Shown: one piece after another, positions 1 through 12,454 of the stretch
Numbering within the stretch: position 1 is the first letter of the stretch
Layout: the number at the start of each line of letters is the position of its first letter
Assembly (NCBI GenBank): GCA_023634235.1
Contig: JAMKCF010000040.1
Span: 1 to 64,000 of the forward strand
Reading direction: 5' to 3'
DNA length: 64,000 bases
DNA from: Pisaster brevispinus
Lineage: Eukaryota > Echinodermata > Asteroidea > Forcipulatida > Asteriidae
Notes under the pieces: generated by a model
Told to the model about the DNA's origin: nothing
The model's input: only the letters and a program-made list of their open reading frames with translations
Databases searched by the model: none
Position numbers and translations under genes: made by a program

Positions 1-413
1 AAAATAAAAGTGCGGTGAATTTGGGAATAACTCCCGATCTAGGAGGGCTAGAGGGATGATTTTTTGGCCTGACTCTGCCTTAGGTATCCCTGCATCCGAA
101 AATTAGACTTTTACGGCCGTTGCGGGCAGGCTTCACACCGGAAAAGACCAGCAAGCGGGGACACTCCGAAAGCCCCGCAAAACATCAACGTGATTTTGCT
201 GTAAAAAGACACAAATACAAAATAAGGAGGGTCACATCACCCCCAGGGCAATATCGAATCTGCACAATTTTAGTACCACTGTAAAGCCCGTTTCAAGGGC
301 TCCCTCTCCCGTGAGTTTGGGGTCGCTGACGATTCTGTAGGCGAGGCGAGCGGCCTGGATGTTAGGCCCACCCCTTAGAGAAATAGGAAAACAAAAACCA
401 GGGGTAATGGCCC
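1..413 (+). repeat. Monomer A, reference copy (413 bp)
   Basis: This is the first A monomer and serves as the reference for offsets. A is marked by A at offset 19, C at 31, G at 54, T/G/G at 63/66/67, G at 177, G at 190, G/A at 208/209 and C at 369. Its tail is a short A-rich stretch broken by G and C, ending in CCAGGGGTAATGGCCC. I count 19 CpG dinucleotides, and a CGGCCG site at offsets 114-119. Every regular A in the window is 413 bp by my count. The start point is a convention, because the true unit boundary cannot be known inside an array. Confidence 0.95.
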
Positions 414-791
414 AAAATAAAAGTGCGGTGATTTTGGGAATAAGTCCCGATCTAGGAGGGCTAGAGAGATGATTTCTTTACCTGACTCTGCCTTAGGTAT
501 CCCTGCATCCGAAAATTAGACTTTTACGGCCGTTGCGGGCAGGCTTCACACCGGAAAAGACCAGCAAGCGGGGACACTCCGAAAGCCCCCCAAAACATCA
601 ACTTGATTTTGCTGTAAAAAACCACAAATACAAAATAAGGAGGGTCACATCACCCCCAGGGCAATATCGAATCTGCACAATTTTAGTACCACTGTAAAGC
701 CCGTTTCAAGGGCTCCCTCTCCCGTGAGTTTGGGGTCGCTGACGATTCTGTAGGCGAGGCGAGCGGCCTGGATGTTAGGCCTACCCCTAAG

Positions 792-799
<8 letters not shown>

Positions 800-822
<23 letters not shown>
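800..822 (+). repeat. Poly-A tract of monomer B (representative, 23 A)
   Basis: Each regular B has a pure or nearly pure A-run in this place. The usual length is 24; 23 occurs in 859 bp dimers, 25 or 26 in 861-862 bp dimers, and 22 in the 858 bp dimer starting at 53318. The run accounts for almost all dimer length variation. A-tracts of this length are stiff and tend to disfavour nucleosomes, which is general knowledge and not shown here. Exact run lengths are the least reliable part of any assembly. Confidence 0.9.
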
Positions 823-840
823 CCCAGAAGCAAGGTCGTG

Positions 841-854
841 CCGGCAGGGGTCAT
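841..854 (+). promoter_or_regulatory. CTCF-like motif in B tail (speculative, representative)
   Basis: CCGGCAGGGGTCAT matches the textbook CTCF core CCASYAGRKGGCRS at 11 of 14 positions by hand alignment. It recurs once per regular B, at the same place 3' of the poly-A tract. Monomer A lacks most of it because the missing 20 bp removes its left half. CTCF binding to tandem repeats is known for some mammalian macrosatellites such as DXZ4. Here it is only a sequence resemblance, and it is relevant only if the host has CTCF. Confidence 0.2.
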
Positions 855-3800
855 GGCCCAAAATAAAAGTGCGGTGAATTTGGGAATAACTCCCGATCTA
901 GGAGGGCTAGAGGGATGATTTTTTGGCCTGACTCTGCCTTAGGTATCCCTGCATCCGAAAATTAGACTTTTACGGCCGTTGCGGGCAGGCTTCACACCGG
1001 AAAAGACCAGCAAGCGGGGACACTCCGAAAGCCCCGCAAAACATCAACGTGATTTTGCTGTAAAAAGACACAAATACAAAATAAGGAGGGTCACATCACC
1101 CCCAGGGCAATATCGAATCTGCACAATTTTAGTACCACTGTAAAGCCCGTTTCAAGGGCTCCCTCTCCCGTGAGTTTGGGGTCGCTGACGATTCTGTAGG
1201 CGAGGCGAGCGGCCTGGATGTTAGGCCCACCCCTTAGAGAAATAGGAAAACAAAAACCAGGGGTAATGGCCCAAAATAAAAGTGCGGTGATTTTGGGAAT
1301 AAGTCCCGATCTAGGAGGGCTAGAGAGATGATTTCTTTACCTGACTCTGCCTTAGGTATCCCTGCATCCGAAAATTAGACTTTTACGGCCGTTGCGGGCA
1401 GGCTTCACACCGGAAAAGACCAGCAAGCGGGGACACTCCGAAAGCCCCCCAAAACATCAACTTGATTTTGCTGTAAAAAACCACAAATACAAAATAAGGA
1501 GGGTCACATCACCCCCAGGGCAATATCGAATCTGCACTATTTTAGTACCACTGTAAAGCCCGTTTCAAGGGCTCCCTCTCCCGTGAGTTTGGGGTCGCTG
1601 ACGATTCTGTAGGCGAGGCGAGCGGCCTGGATGTTAGGCCTACCCCTAAGAAAAATTGAAAAAAAAAAAAAAAAAAAAAAAACCCAGAAGCAAGGTCGTG
1701 CCGGCAGGGGTCATGGCCCAAAATAAAAGTGCGGTGAATTTGGGAATAACTCCCGATCTAGGAGGGCTAGAGGGATGATTTTTTGGCCTGACTCTGCCTT
1801 AGGTATCCCTGCATCCGAAAATTAGACTTTTACGGCCGTTGCGGGCAGGCTTCACACCGGAAAAGACCAGCAAGCGGGGACACTCCGAAAGCCCCGCAAA
1901 ACATCAACGTGATTTTGCTGTAAAAAGACACAAATACAAAATAAGGAGGGTCACATCACCCCCAGGGCAATATCGAATCTGCACAATTTTAGTACCACTG
2001 TAAAGCCCGTTTCAAGGGCTCCCTCTCCCGTGAGTTTGGGGTCGCTGACGATTCTGTAGGCGAGGCGAGCGGCCTGGATGTTAGGCCCACCCCTTAGAGA
2101 AATAGGAAAACAAAAACCAGGGGTAATGGCCCAAAATAAAAGTGCGGTGATTTTGGGAATAAGTCCCGATCTAGGAGGGCTAGAGAGATGATTTCTTTAC
2201 CTGACTCTGCCTTAGGTATCCCTGCATCCGAAAATTAGACTTTTACGGCCGTTGCGGGCAGGCTTCACACCGGAAAAGACCAGCAAGCGGGGACACTCCG
2301 AAAGCCCCCCAAAACATCAACTTGATTTTGCTGTAAAAAACCACAAATACAAAATAAGGAGGGTCACATCACCCCCAGGGCAATATCGAATCTGCACAAT
2401 TTTAGTACCACTGTAAAGCCCGTTTCAAGGGCTCCCTCTCCCGTGAGTTTGGGGTCGCTGACGATTCTGTAGGCGAGGCGAGCGGCCTGGATGTTAGGCC
2501 TACCCCTAAGAAAAATTGAAAAAAAAAAAAAAAAAAAAAAAAAACCCAGAAGCAAGGTCGTGCCGGCAGGGGTCATGGCCCAAAATAAAAGTGCGGTGAA
2601 TTTGGGAATAACTCCCGATCTAGGAGGGCTAGAGGGATGATTTTTTGGCCTGACTCTGCCTTAGGTATCCCTGCATCCGAAAATTAGACTTTTACGGCCG
2701 TTGCGGGCAGGCTTCACACCGGAAAAGACCAGCAAGCGGGGACACTCCGAAAGCCCCGCAAAACATCAACGTGATTTTGCTGTAAAAAGACACAAATACA
2801 AAATAAGGAGGGTCACATCACCCCCAGGGCAATATCGAATCTGCACAATTTTAGTACCACTGTAAAGCCCGTTTCAAGGGCTCCCTCTCCCGTGAGTTTG
2901 GGGTCGCTGACGATTCTGTAGGCGAGGCGAGCGGCCTGGATGTTAGGCCCACCCCTTAGAGAAATAGGAAAACAAAAACCAGGGGTAATGGCCCAAAATA
3001 AAAGTGCGGTGATTTTGGGAATAAGTCCCGATCTAGGAGGGCTAGAGAGATGATTTCTTTACCTGACTCTGCCTTAGGTATCCCTGCATCCGAAAATTAG
3101 ACTTTTACGGCCGTTGCGGGCAGGCTTCACACCGGAAAAGACCAGCAAGCGGGGACACTCCGAAAGCCCCCCAAAACATCAACTTGATTTTGCTGTAAAA
3201 AACCACAAATACAAAATAAGGAGGGTCACATCACCCCCAGGGCAATATCGAATCTGCACAATTTTAGTACCACTGTAAAGCCCGTTTCAAGGGCTCCCTC
3301 TCCCGTGAGTTTGGGGTCGCTGACGATTCTGTAGGCGAGGCGAGCGGCCTGGATGTTAGGCCTACCCCTAAGAAAAATTGAAAAAAAAAAAAAAAAAAAA
3401 AAAACCCAGAAGCAAGGTCGTGCCGGCAGGGGTCATGGCCCAAAATAAAAGTGCGGTGAATTTGGGAATAACTCCCGATCTAGGAGGGCTAGAGGGATGA
3501 TTTTTTGGCCTGACTCTGCCTTAGGTATCCCTGCATCCGAAAATTAGACTTTTACGGCCGTTGCGGGCAGGCTTCACACCGGAAAAGACCAGCAAGCGGG
3601 GACACTCCGAAAGCCCCGCAAAACATCAACGTGATTTTGCTGTAAAAAGACACAAATACAAAATAAGGAGGGTCACATCACCCCCAGGGCAATATCGAAT
3701 CTGCACAATTTTAGTACCACTGTAAAGCCCGTTTCAAGGGCTCCCTCTCCCGTGAGTTTGGGGTCGCTGACGATTCTGTAGGCGAGGCGAGCGGCCTGGA

Positions 3801-6800
3801 TGTTAGGCCCACCCCTTAGAGAAATAGGAAAACAAAAACCAGGGGTAATGGCCCAAAATAAAAGTGCGGTGATTTTGGGAATAAGTCCCGATCTAGGAGG
3901 GCTAGAGAGATGATTTCTTTACCTGACTCTGCCTTAAGGTATCCCTGCATCCGAAAATTAGACTTTTACGGCCGTTGCGGGCAGGCTTCACACCGGAAAA
4001 GACCAGCAAGCGGGGACACTCCGAAAGCCCCCCAAAACATCAACTTGATTTTGCTGTAAAAAACCACAAATACAAAATAAGGAGGGTCACATCACCCCCA
4101 GGGCAATATCGAATCTGCACAATTTTAGTACCACTGTAAAGCCCGTTTCAAGGGCTCCCTCTCCCGTGAGTTTGGGGTCGCTGACGATTCTGTAGGCGAG
4201 GCGAGCGGCCTGGATGTTAGGCCTACCCCTAAGAAAAATTGAAAAAAAAAAAAAAAAAAAAAAAACCCAGAAGCAAGGTCGTGCCGGCAGGGGTCATGGC
4301 CCAAAATAAAAGTGCGGTGAATTTGGGAATAACTCCCGATCTAGGAGGGCTAGAGGGATGATTTTTTGGCCTGACTCTGCCTTAGGTATCCCTGCATCCG
4401 AAAATTAGACTTTTACGGCCGTTGCGGGCAGGCTTCACACCGGAAAAGACCAGCAAGCGGGGACACTCCGAAAGCCCCGCAAAACATCAACGTGATTTTG
4501 CTGTAAAAAGACACAAATACAAAATAAGGAGGGTCACATCACCCCCAGGGCAATATCGAATCTGCACAATTTTAGTACCACTGTAAAGCCCGTTTCAAGG
4601 GCTCCCTCTCCCGTGAGTTTGGGGTCGCTGACGATTCTGTAGGCGAGGCGAGCGGCCTGGATGTTAGGCCCACCCCTTAGAGAAATAGGAAAACAAAAAC
4701 CAGGGGTAATGGCCCAAAATAAAAGTGCGGTGATTTTGGGAATAAGTCCCGATCTAGGAGGGCTAGAGAGATGATTTCTTTACCTGACTCTGCCTTAGGT
4801 ATCCCTGCATCCGAAAATTAGACTTTTACGGCCGTTGCGGGCAGGCTTCACACCGGAAAAGACCAGCAAGCGGGGACACTCCGAAAGCCCCCCAAAACAT
4901 CAACTTGATTTTGCTGTAAAAAACCACAAATACAAAATAAGGAGGGTCACATCACCCCCAGGGCAATATCGAATCTGCACAATTTTAGTACCACTGTAAA
5001 GCCCGTTTCAAGGGCTCCCTCTCCCGTGAGTTTGGGGTCGCTGACGATTCTGTAGGCGAGGCGAGCGGCCTGGATGTTAGGCCTACCCCTAAGAAAAATT
5101 GAAAAAAAAAAAAAAAAAAAAAAAAACCAGAAGCAAGGTCGTGCCGGCAGGGGTCATGGCCCAAAATAAAAGTGCGGTGAATTTGGGAATAACTCCCGAT
5201 CTAGGAGGGCTAGAGGGATGATTTTTTGGCCTGACTCTGCCTTAGGTATCCCTGCATCCGAAAATTAGACTTTTACGGCCGTTGCGGGCAGGCTTCACAC
5301 CGGAAAAGACCAGCAAGCGGGGACACTCCGAAAGCCCCGCAAAACATCAACGTGATTTTGCTGTAAAAAGACACAAATACAAAATAAGGAGGGTCACATC
5401 ACCCCCAGGGCAATATCGAATCTGCACAATTTTAGTACCACTGTAAAGCCCGTTTCAAGGGCTCCCTCTCCCGTGAGTTTGGGGTCGCTGACGATTCTGT
5501 AGGCGAGGCGAGCGGCCTGGATGTTAGGCCCACCCCTTAGAGAAATAGGAAAACAAAAACCAGGGGTAATGGCCCAAAATAAAAGTGCGGTGATTTTGGG
5601 AATAAGTCCCGATCTAGGAGGGCTAGAGAGATGATTTCTTTACCTGACTCTGCCTTAGGTATCCCTGCATCCGAAAATTAGACTTTTACGGCCGTTGCGG
5701 GCAGGCTTCACACCGGAAAAGACCAGCAAGCGGGGACACTCCGAAAGCCCCCCAAAACATCAACTTGATTTTGCTGTAAAAAACCACAAATACAAAATAA
5801 GGAGGGTCACATCACCCCCAGGGCAATATCGAATCTGCACAATTTTAGTACCACTGTAAAGCCCGTTTCAAGGGCTCCCTCTCCCGTGAGTTTGGGGTCG
5901 CTGACGATTCTGTAGGCGAGGCGAGCGGCCTGGATGTTAGGCCTACCCCTAAGAAAAATTGAAAAAAAAAAAAAAAAAAAAAAAACCCAGAAGCAAGGTC
6001 GTGCCGGCAGGGGTCATGGCCCAAAATAAAAGTGCGGTGAATTTGGGAATAACTCCCGATCTAGGAGGGCTAGAGGGATGATTTTTTGGCCTGACTCTGC
6101 CTTAGGTATCCCTGCATCCGAAAATTAGACTTTTACGGCCGTTGCGGGCAGGCTTCACACCGGAAAAGACCAGCAAGCGGGGACACTCCGAAAGCCCCGC
6201 AAAACATCAACGTGATTTTGCTGTAAAAAGACACAAATACAAAATAAGGAGGGTCACATCACCCCCAGGGCAATATCGAATCTGCACAATTTTAGTACCA
6301 CTGTAAAGCCCGTTTCAAGGGCTCCCTCTCCCGTGAGTTTGGGGTCGCTGACGATTCTGTAGGCGAGGCGAGCGGCCTGGATGTTAGGCCCACCCCTTAG
6401 AGAAATAGGAAAACAAAAACCAGGGGTAATGGCCCAAAATAAAAGTGCGGTGATTTTGGGAATAAGTCCCGATCTAGGAGGGCTAGAGAGATGATTTCTT
6501 TACCTGACTCTGCCTTAGGTATCCCTGCATCCGAAAATTAGACTTTTACGGCCGTTGCGGGCAGGCTTCACACCGGAAAAGACCAGCAAGCGGGGACACT
6601 CCGAAAGCCCCCCAAAACATCAACTTGATTTTGCTGTAAAAAACCACAAATACAAAATAAGGAGGGTCACATCACCCCCAGGGCAATATCGAATCTGCAC
6701 AATTTTAGTACCACTGTAAAGCCCGTTTCAAGGGCTCCCTCTCCCGTGAGTTTGGGGTCGCTGACGATTCTGTAGGCGAGGCGAGCGGCCTGGATGTTAG

Positions 6801-9800
6801 GCCTACCCCTAAGAAAAATTGAAAAAAAAAAAAAAAAAAAAAAACCCAGAAGCAAGGTCGTGCCGGCAGGGGTCATGGCCCAAAATAAAAGTGCGGTGAA
6901 TTTGGGAATAACTCCCGATCTAGGAGGGCTAGAGGGATGATTTTTTGGCCTGACTCTGCCTTAGGTATCCCTGCATCCGAAAATTAGACTTTTACGGCCG
7001 TTGCGGGCAGGCTTCACACCGGAAAAGACCAGCAAGCGGGGACACTCCGAAAGCCCCGCAAAACATCAACGTGATTTTGCTGTAAAAAGACACAAATACA
7101 AAATAAGGAGGGTCACATCACCCCCAGGGCAATATCGAATCTGCACAATTTTAGTACCACTGTAAAGCCCGTTTCAAGGGCTCCCTCTCCCGTGAGTTTG
7201 GGGTCGCTGACGATTCTGTAGGCGAGGCGAGCGGCCTGGATGTTAGGCCCACCCCTTAGAGAAATAGGAAAACAAAAACCAGGGGTAATGGCCCAAAATA
7301 AAAGTGCGGTGATTTTGGGAATAAGTCCCGATCTAGGAGGGCTAGAGAGATGATTTCTTTACCTGACTCTGCCTTAGGTATCCCTGCATCCGAAAATTAG
7401 ACTTTTACGGCCGTTGCGGGCAGGCTTCACACCGGAAAAGACCAGCAAGCGGGGACACTCCGAAAGCCCCCCAAAACATCAACTTGATTTTGCTGTAAAA
7501 AACCACAAATACAAAATAAGGAGGGTCACATCACCCCCAGGGCAATATCGAATCTGCACAATTTTAGTACCACTGTAAAGCCCGTTTCAAGGGCTCCCTC
7601 TCCCGTGAGTTTGGGGTCGCTGACGATTCTGTAGGCGAGGCGAGCGGCCTGGATGTTAGGCCTACCCCTAAGAAAAATTGAAAAAAAAAAAAAAAAAAAA
7701 AAACCCAGAAGCAAGGTCGTGCCGGCAGGGGTCATGGCCCAAAATAAAAGTGCGGTGAATTTGGGAATAACTCCCGATCTAGGAGGGCTAGAGGGATGAT
7801 TTTTTGGCCTGACTCTGCCTTAGGTATCCCTGCATCCGAAAATTAGACTTTTACGGCCGTTGCGGGCAGGCTTCACACCGGAAAAGACCAGCAAGCGGGG
7901 ACACTCCGAAAGCCCCGCAAAACATCAACGTGATTTTGCTGTAAAAAGACACAAATACAAAATAAGGAGGGTCACATCACCCCCAGGGCAATATCGAATC
8001 TGCACAATTTTAGTACCACTGTAAAGCCCGTTTCAAGGGCTCCCTCTCCCGTGAGTTTGGGGTCGCTGACGATTCTGTAGGCGAGGCGAGCGGCCTGGAT
8101 GTTAGGCCCACCCCTTAGAGAAATAGGAAAACAAAAACCAGGGGTAATGGCCCAAAATAAAAGTGCGGTGATTTTGGGAATAAGTCCCGATCTAGGAGGG
8201 CTAGAGAGATGATTTCTTTACCTGACTCTGCCTTAGGTATCCCTGCATCCGAAAATTAGACTTTTACGGCCGTTGCGGGCAGGCTTCACACCGGAAAAGA
8301 CCAGCAAGCGGGGACACTCCGAAAGCCCCCCAAAACATCAACTTGATTTTGCTGTAAAAAACCACAAATACAAAATAAGGAGGGTCACATCACCCCCAGG
8401 GCAATATCGAATCTGCACAATTTTAGTACCACTGTAAAGCCCGTTTCAAGGGCTCCCTCTCCCGTGAGTTTGGGGTCGCTGACGATTCTGTAGGCGAGGC
8501 GAGCGGCCTGGATGTTAGGCCTACCCCTAAGAAAAATTGAAAAAAAAAAAAAAAAAAAAAAAACCCAGAAGCAAGGTCGTGCCGGCAGGGGTCATGGCCC
8601 AAAATAAAAGTGCGGTGAATTTGGGAATAACTCCCGATCTAGGAGGGCTAGAGGGATGATTTTTTGGCCTGACTCTGCCTTAGGTATCCCTGCATCCGAA
8701 AATTAGACTTTTACGGCCGTTGCGGGCAGGCTTCACACCGGAAAAGACCAGCAAGCGGGGACACTCCGAAAGCCCCGCAAAACATCAACGTGATTTTGCT
8801 GTAAAAAGACACAAATACAAAATAAGGAGGGTCACATCACCCCCAGGGCAATATCAAATCTGCACAATTTTAGTACCACTGTAAAGCCCGTTTCAAGGGC
8901 TCCCTCTCCCGTGAGTTTGGGGTCGCTGACGATTCTGTAGGCGAGGCGAGCGGCCTGGATGTTAGGCCCACCCCTTAGAGAAATAGGAAAACAAAAACCA
9001 GGGGTAATGGCCCAAAATAAAAGTGCGGTGATTTTGGGAATAAGTCCCGATCTAGGAGGGCTAGAGAGATGATTTCTTTACCTGACTCTGCCTTAGGTAT
9101 CCCTGCATCCGAAAATTAGACTTTTACGGCCGTTGCGGGCAGGCTTCACACCGGAAAAGACCAGCAAGCGGGGACACTCCGAAAGCCCCCCAAAACATCA
9201 ACTTGATTTTGCTGTAAAAAACCACAAATACAAAATAAGGAGGGTCACATCACCCCCAGGGCAATATCGAATCTGCACAATTTTAGTACCACTGTAAAGC
9301 CCGTTTCAAGGGCTCCCTCTCCCGTGAGTTTGGGGTCGCTGACGATTCTGTAGGCGAGGCGAGCGGCCTGGATGTTAGGCCTACCCCTAAGAAAAATTGA
9401 AAAAAAAAAAAAAAAAAAAAAAAACCCAGAAGCAAGGTCGTGCCGGCAGGGGTCATGGCCCAAAATAAAAGTGCGGTGAATTTGGGAATAACTCCCGATC
9501 TAGGAGGGCTAGAGGGATGATTTTTTGGCCTGACTCTGCCTTAGGTATCCCTGCATCCGAAAATTAGACTTTTACGGCCGTTGCGGGCAGGCTTCACACC
9601 GGAAAAGACCAGCAAGCGGGGACACTCCGAAAGCCCCGCAAAACATCAACGTGATTTTGCTGTAAAAAGACACAAATACAAAATAAGGAGGGTCACATCA
9701 CCCCCAGGGCAATATCGAATCTGCACAATTTTAGTACCACTGTAAAGCCCGTTTCAAGGGCTCCCTCTCCCGTGAGTTTGGGGTCGCTGACGATTCTGTA

Positions 9801-11112
9801 GGCGAGGCGAGCGGCCTGGATGTTAGGCCCACCCCTTAGAGAAATAGGAAAACAAAAACCAGGGGTAATGGCCCAAAATAAAAGTGCGGTGATTTTGGGA
9901 ATAAGTCCCGATCTAGGAGGGCTAGAGAGATGATTTCTTTACCTGACTCTGCCTTAGGTATCCCTGCATCCGAAAATTAGACTTTTACGGCCGTTGCGGG
10001 CAGGCTTCACACCGGAAAAGACCAGCAAGCGGGGACACTCCGAAAGCCCCCCAAAACATCAACTTGATTTTGCTGTAAAAAACCACAAATACAAAATAAG
10101 GAGGGTCACATCACCCCCAGGGCAATATCGAATCTGCACAATTTTAGTACCACTGTAAAGCCCGTTTCAAGGGCTCCCTCTCCCGTGAGTTTGGGGTTGC
10201 TGACGATTCTGTAGGCGAGGCGAGCGGCCTGGATGTTAGGCCTACCCCTAAGAAAAATTGAAAAAAAAAAAAAAAAAAAAAAAAACCAGAAGCAAGGTCG
10301 TGCCGGCAGGGGTCATGGCCCAAAATAAAAGTGCGGTGAATTTGGGAATAACTCCCGATCTAGGAGGGCTAGAGGGATGATTTTTTGGCCTGACTCTGCC
10401 TTAGGTATCCCTGCATCCGAAAATTAGACTTTTACGGCCGTTGCGGGCAGGCTTCACACCGGAAAAGACCAGCAAGCGGGGACACTCCGAAAGCCCCGCA
10501 AAACATCAACGTGATTTTGCTGTAAAAAGACACAAATACAAAATAAGGAGGGTCACATCACCCCCAGGGCAATATCGAATCTGCACAATTTTAGTACCAC
10601 TGTAAAGCCCGTTTCAAGGGCTCCCTCTCCCGTGAGTTTGGGGTCGCTGACGATTCTGTAGGCGAGGCGAGCGGCCTGGATGTTAGGCCCACCCCTTAGA
10701 GAAATAGGAAAACAAAAACCAGGGGTAATGGCCCAAAATAAAAGTGCGGTGATTTTGGGAATAAGTCCCGATCTAGGAGGGCTAGAGAGATGATTTCTTT
10801 ACCTGACTCTGCCTTAGGTATCCCTGCATCCGAAAATTAGACTTTTACGGCCGTTGCGGGCAGGCTTCACACCGGAAAAGACCAGCAAGCGGGGACACTC
10901 CGAAAGCCCCCCAAAACATCAACTTGATTTTGCTGTAAAAAACCACAAATACAAAATAAGGAGGGTCACATCACCCCCAGGGCAATATCGAATCTGCACA
11001 ATTTTAGTACCACTGTAAAGCCCGTTTCAAGGGCTCCCTCTCCCGTGAGTTTGGGGTCGCTGACGATTCTGTAGGCGAGGCGAGCGGCCTGGATGTTAGG
11101 CCTACCCCTAAG

Positions 11113-11144
<32 letters not shown>

Positions 11145-12041
11145 CCCAGAAGCAAGGTCGTGCCGGCAGGGGTCATGGCCCAAAATAAAAGTGCGGTGAA
11201 TTTGGGAATAACTCCCGATCTAGGAGGGCTAGAGGGATGATTTTTTGGCCTGACTCTGCCTTAGGTATCCCTGCATCCGAAAATTAGACTTTTACGGCCG
11301 TTGCGGGCAGGCTTCACACCGGAAAAGACCAGCAAGCGGGGACACTCCGAAAGCCCCGCAAAACATCAACGTGATTTTGCTGTAAAAAGACACAAATACA
11401 AAATAAGGAGGGTCACATCACCCCCAGGGCAATATCGAATCTGCACAATTTTAGTACCACTGTAAAGCCCGTTTCAAGGGCTCCCTCTCCCGTGAGTTTG
11501 GGGTCGCTGACGATTCTGTAGGCGAGGCGAGCGGCCTGGATGTTAGGCCCACCCCTTAGAGAAATAGGAAAACAAAAACCAGGGGTAATGGCCCAAAATA
11601 AAAGTGCGGTGATTTTGGGAATAAGTCCCGATCTAGGAGGGCTAGAGAGATGATTTCTTTACCTGACTCTGCCTTAGGTATCCCTGCATCCGAAAATTAG
11701 ACTTTTACGGCCGTTGCGGGCAGGCTTCACACCGGAAAAGACCAGCAAGCGGGGACACTCCGAAAGCCCCCCAAAACATCAACTTGATTTTGCTGTAAAA
11801 AACCACAAATACAAAATAAGGAGGGTCACATCACCCCCAGGGCAATATCGAATCTGCACAATTTTAGTACCACTGTAAAGCCCGTTTCAAGGGCTCCCTC
11901 TCCCGTGAGTTTGGGGTCGCTGACGATTCTGTAGGCGAGGCGAGCGGCCTGGATGTTAGGCCTACCCCTAAGAAAAATTGAAAAAAAAAAAAAAAAAAAA
12001 AAAACCCAGAAGCAAGGTCGTGCCGGCAGGGGTCATGGCCC

Positions 12042-12454
12042 AAAATAAAAGTGCGGTGAATTTGGGAATAACTCCCGATCTAGGAGGGCTAGAGGGATGA
12101 TTTTTTGGCCTGACTCTGCCTTAGGTATCCCTGCATCCGAAAATTAGACTTTTACGGCCGTTGCGGGCAGGCTTCACACCGGAAAAGACCAGCAAGCGGG
12201 GACACTCCGAAAGCCCCGCAAAACATCAACGTGATTTTGCTGTAAAAAGACACAAATACAAAATAAGGAGGGTCACATCACCCCCAGGGCAATATCGAAT
12301 CTGCACAATTTTAGTACCACTGTAAAGCCCGTTTCAAGGGCTCCCTCTCCCGTGAGTTTGGGGTCGCTGACGATTCTGTAGGCGAGGCGAGCGGCCTGGA
12401 TGTTAGGCCCACCCCTTAGAGAAATAGGAAAACAAAAACCAGGGGTAATGGCCC
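12042..12454 (+). repeat. Monomer A at left edge of scrambled stretch
   Basis: This is a normal 413 bp A with all A-type diagnostic bases. It opens the 2.1 kb stretch in which the strict A-B alternation breaks down. The following unit starts B-type but does not finish B-type. Confidence 0.93.

Larger units (their letters stand above)
414..859 (+). repeat. Monomer B, reference copy (446 bp)
   Basis: This is the first B monomer. It aligns to A over 368 bp with 10 differences: T19, G31, A54, C63, T66, A67, C177, T190, A208 and C209. T at offset 369 then creates the palindromic AGGCCT site at 777-782, absent from A. The B tail has TAAGAAAAATT, a long poly-A run, then CCCAGAAGCAAGGTCGTGCC and GGCAGGGGTCATGGCCC. 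B is 33-36 bp longer than A because of the longer A-run and 20 bp that A lacks. This copy also has T instead of G at 799, just before the A-run, a change seen again only at 11120. Confidence 0.95.
1..12041. repeat. Regular block 1: 14 A-B dimers
   Basis: Dimers start at 1, 860, 1720, 2582, 3442, 4303, 5163, 6023, 6882, 7741, 8601, 9462, 10322 and 11182; B begins 413 bp after each. Variants noted: T799, A-to-T at 1538, a one-base A insertion near 3936, G-to-A at 8856, C-to-T at 10198 and T11120. The B copies of the dimers starting at 4303 and 9462 have two Cs instead of three after the A-run, with one extra A. Dimer lengths are 859-862 bp, following the A-run. Nothing else is present in this stretch. 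Confidence 0.95.

Noticed and set aside
360..367. TTAGGC as a nematode-type telomere repeat
   Set aside because: It occurs once per monomer and is never tandem.
699..715. Stem-loop AGCCC/GGGCT around GTTTCAA as a terminator or structured RNA
   Set aside because: The stem has only 5 bp, there is no T-run after it, and it occurs identically in every monomer of a non-coding eukaryotic-type satellite. It is too weak to call.
800..822. Poly-A run as the tail of a retroposed element
   Set aside because: No target-site duplication, polymerase III promoter boxes or element body can be seen, and A and B share the sequence on both sides. Expansion of an existing A-rich stretch in the monomer explains it equally well.
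1..859. CENP-B box
   Set aside because: I looked for the core pattern TTCG with A and CGGG at the required spacing on both strands. None of the CGAA occurrences in the dimer has the required partner bases, so no canonical box is present. A centromeric role is neither shown nor excluded.
1..859. Nucleosome phasing by the dimer (860 is close to five times 172)
   Set aside because: The monomers of 413 and about 447 bp are not whole multiples of a nucleosome repeat, and the numerical match for the dimer alone is weak.
2364..2576. Minus-strand open frames of 69-72 codons in many B monomers, rich in a run of phenylalanine
   Set aside because: They are read through the poly-A tract (poly-T on the minus strand) and appear only where the A-run length keeps the frame open or an upstream ATG in frame. 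They change frame with each A gained or lost, have no recognisable domain, and follow the satellite period. Equivalent frames at 6667, 9245, 18253 and other B copies are the same artefact.
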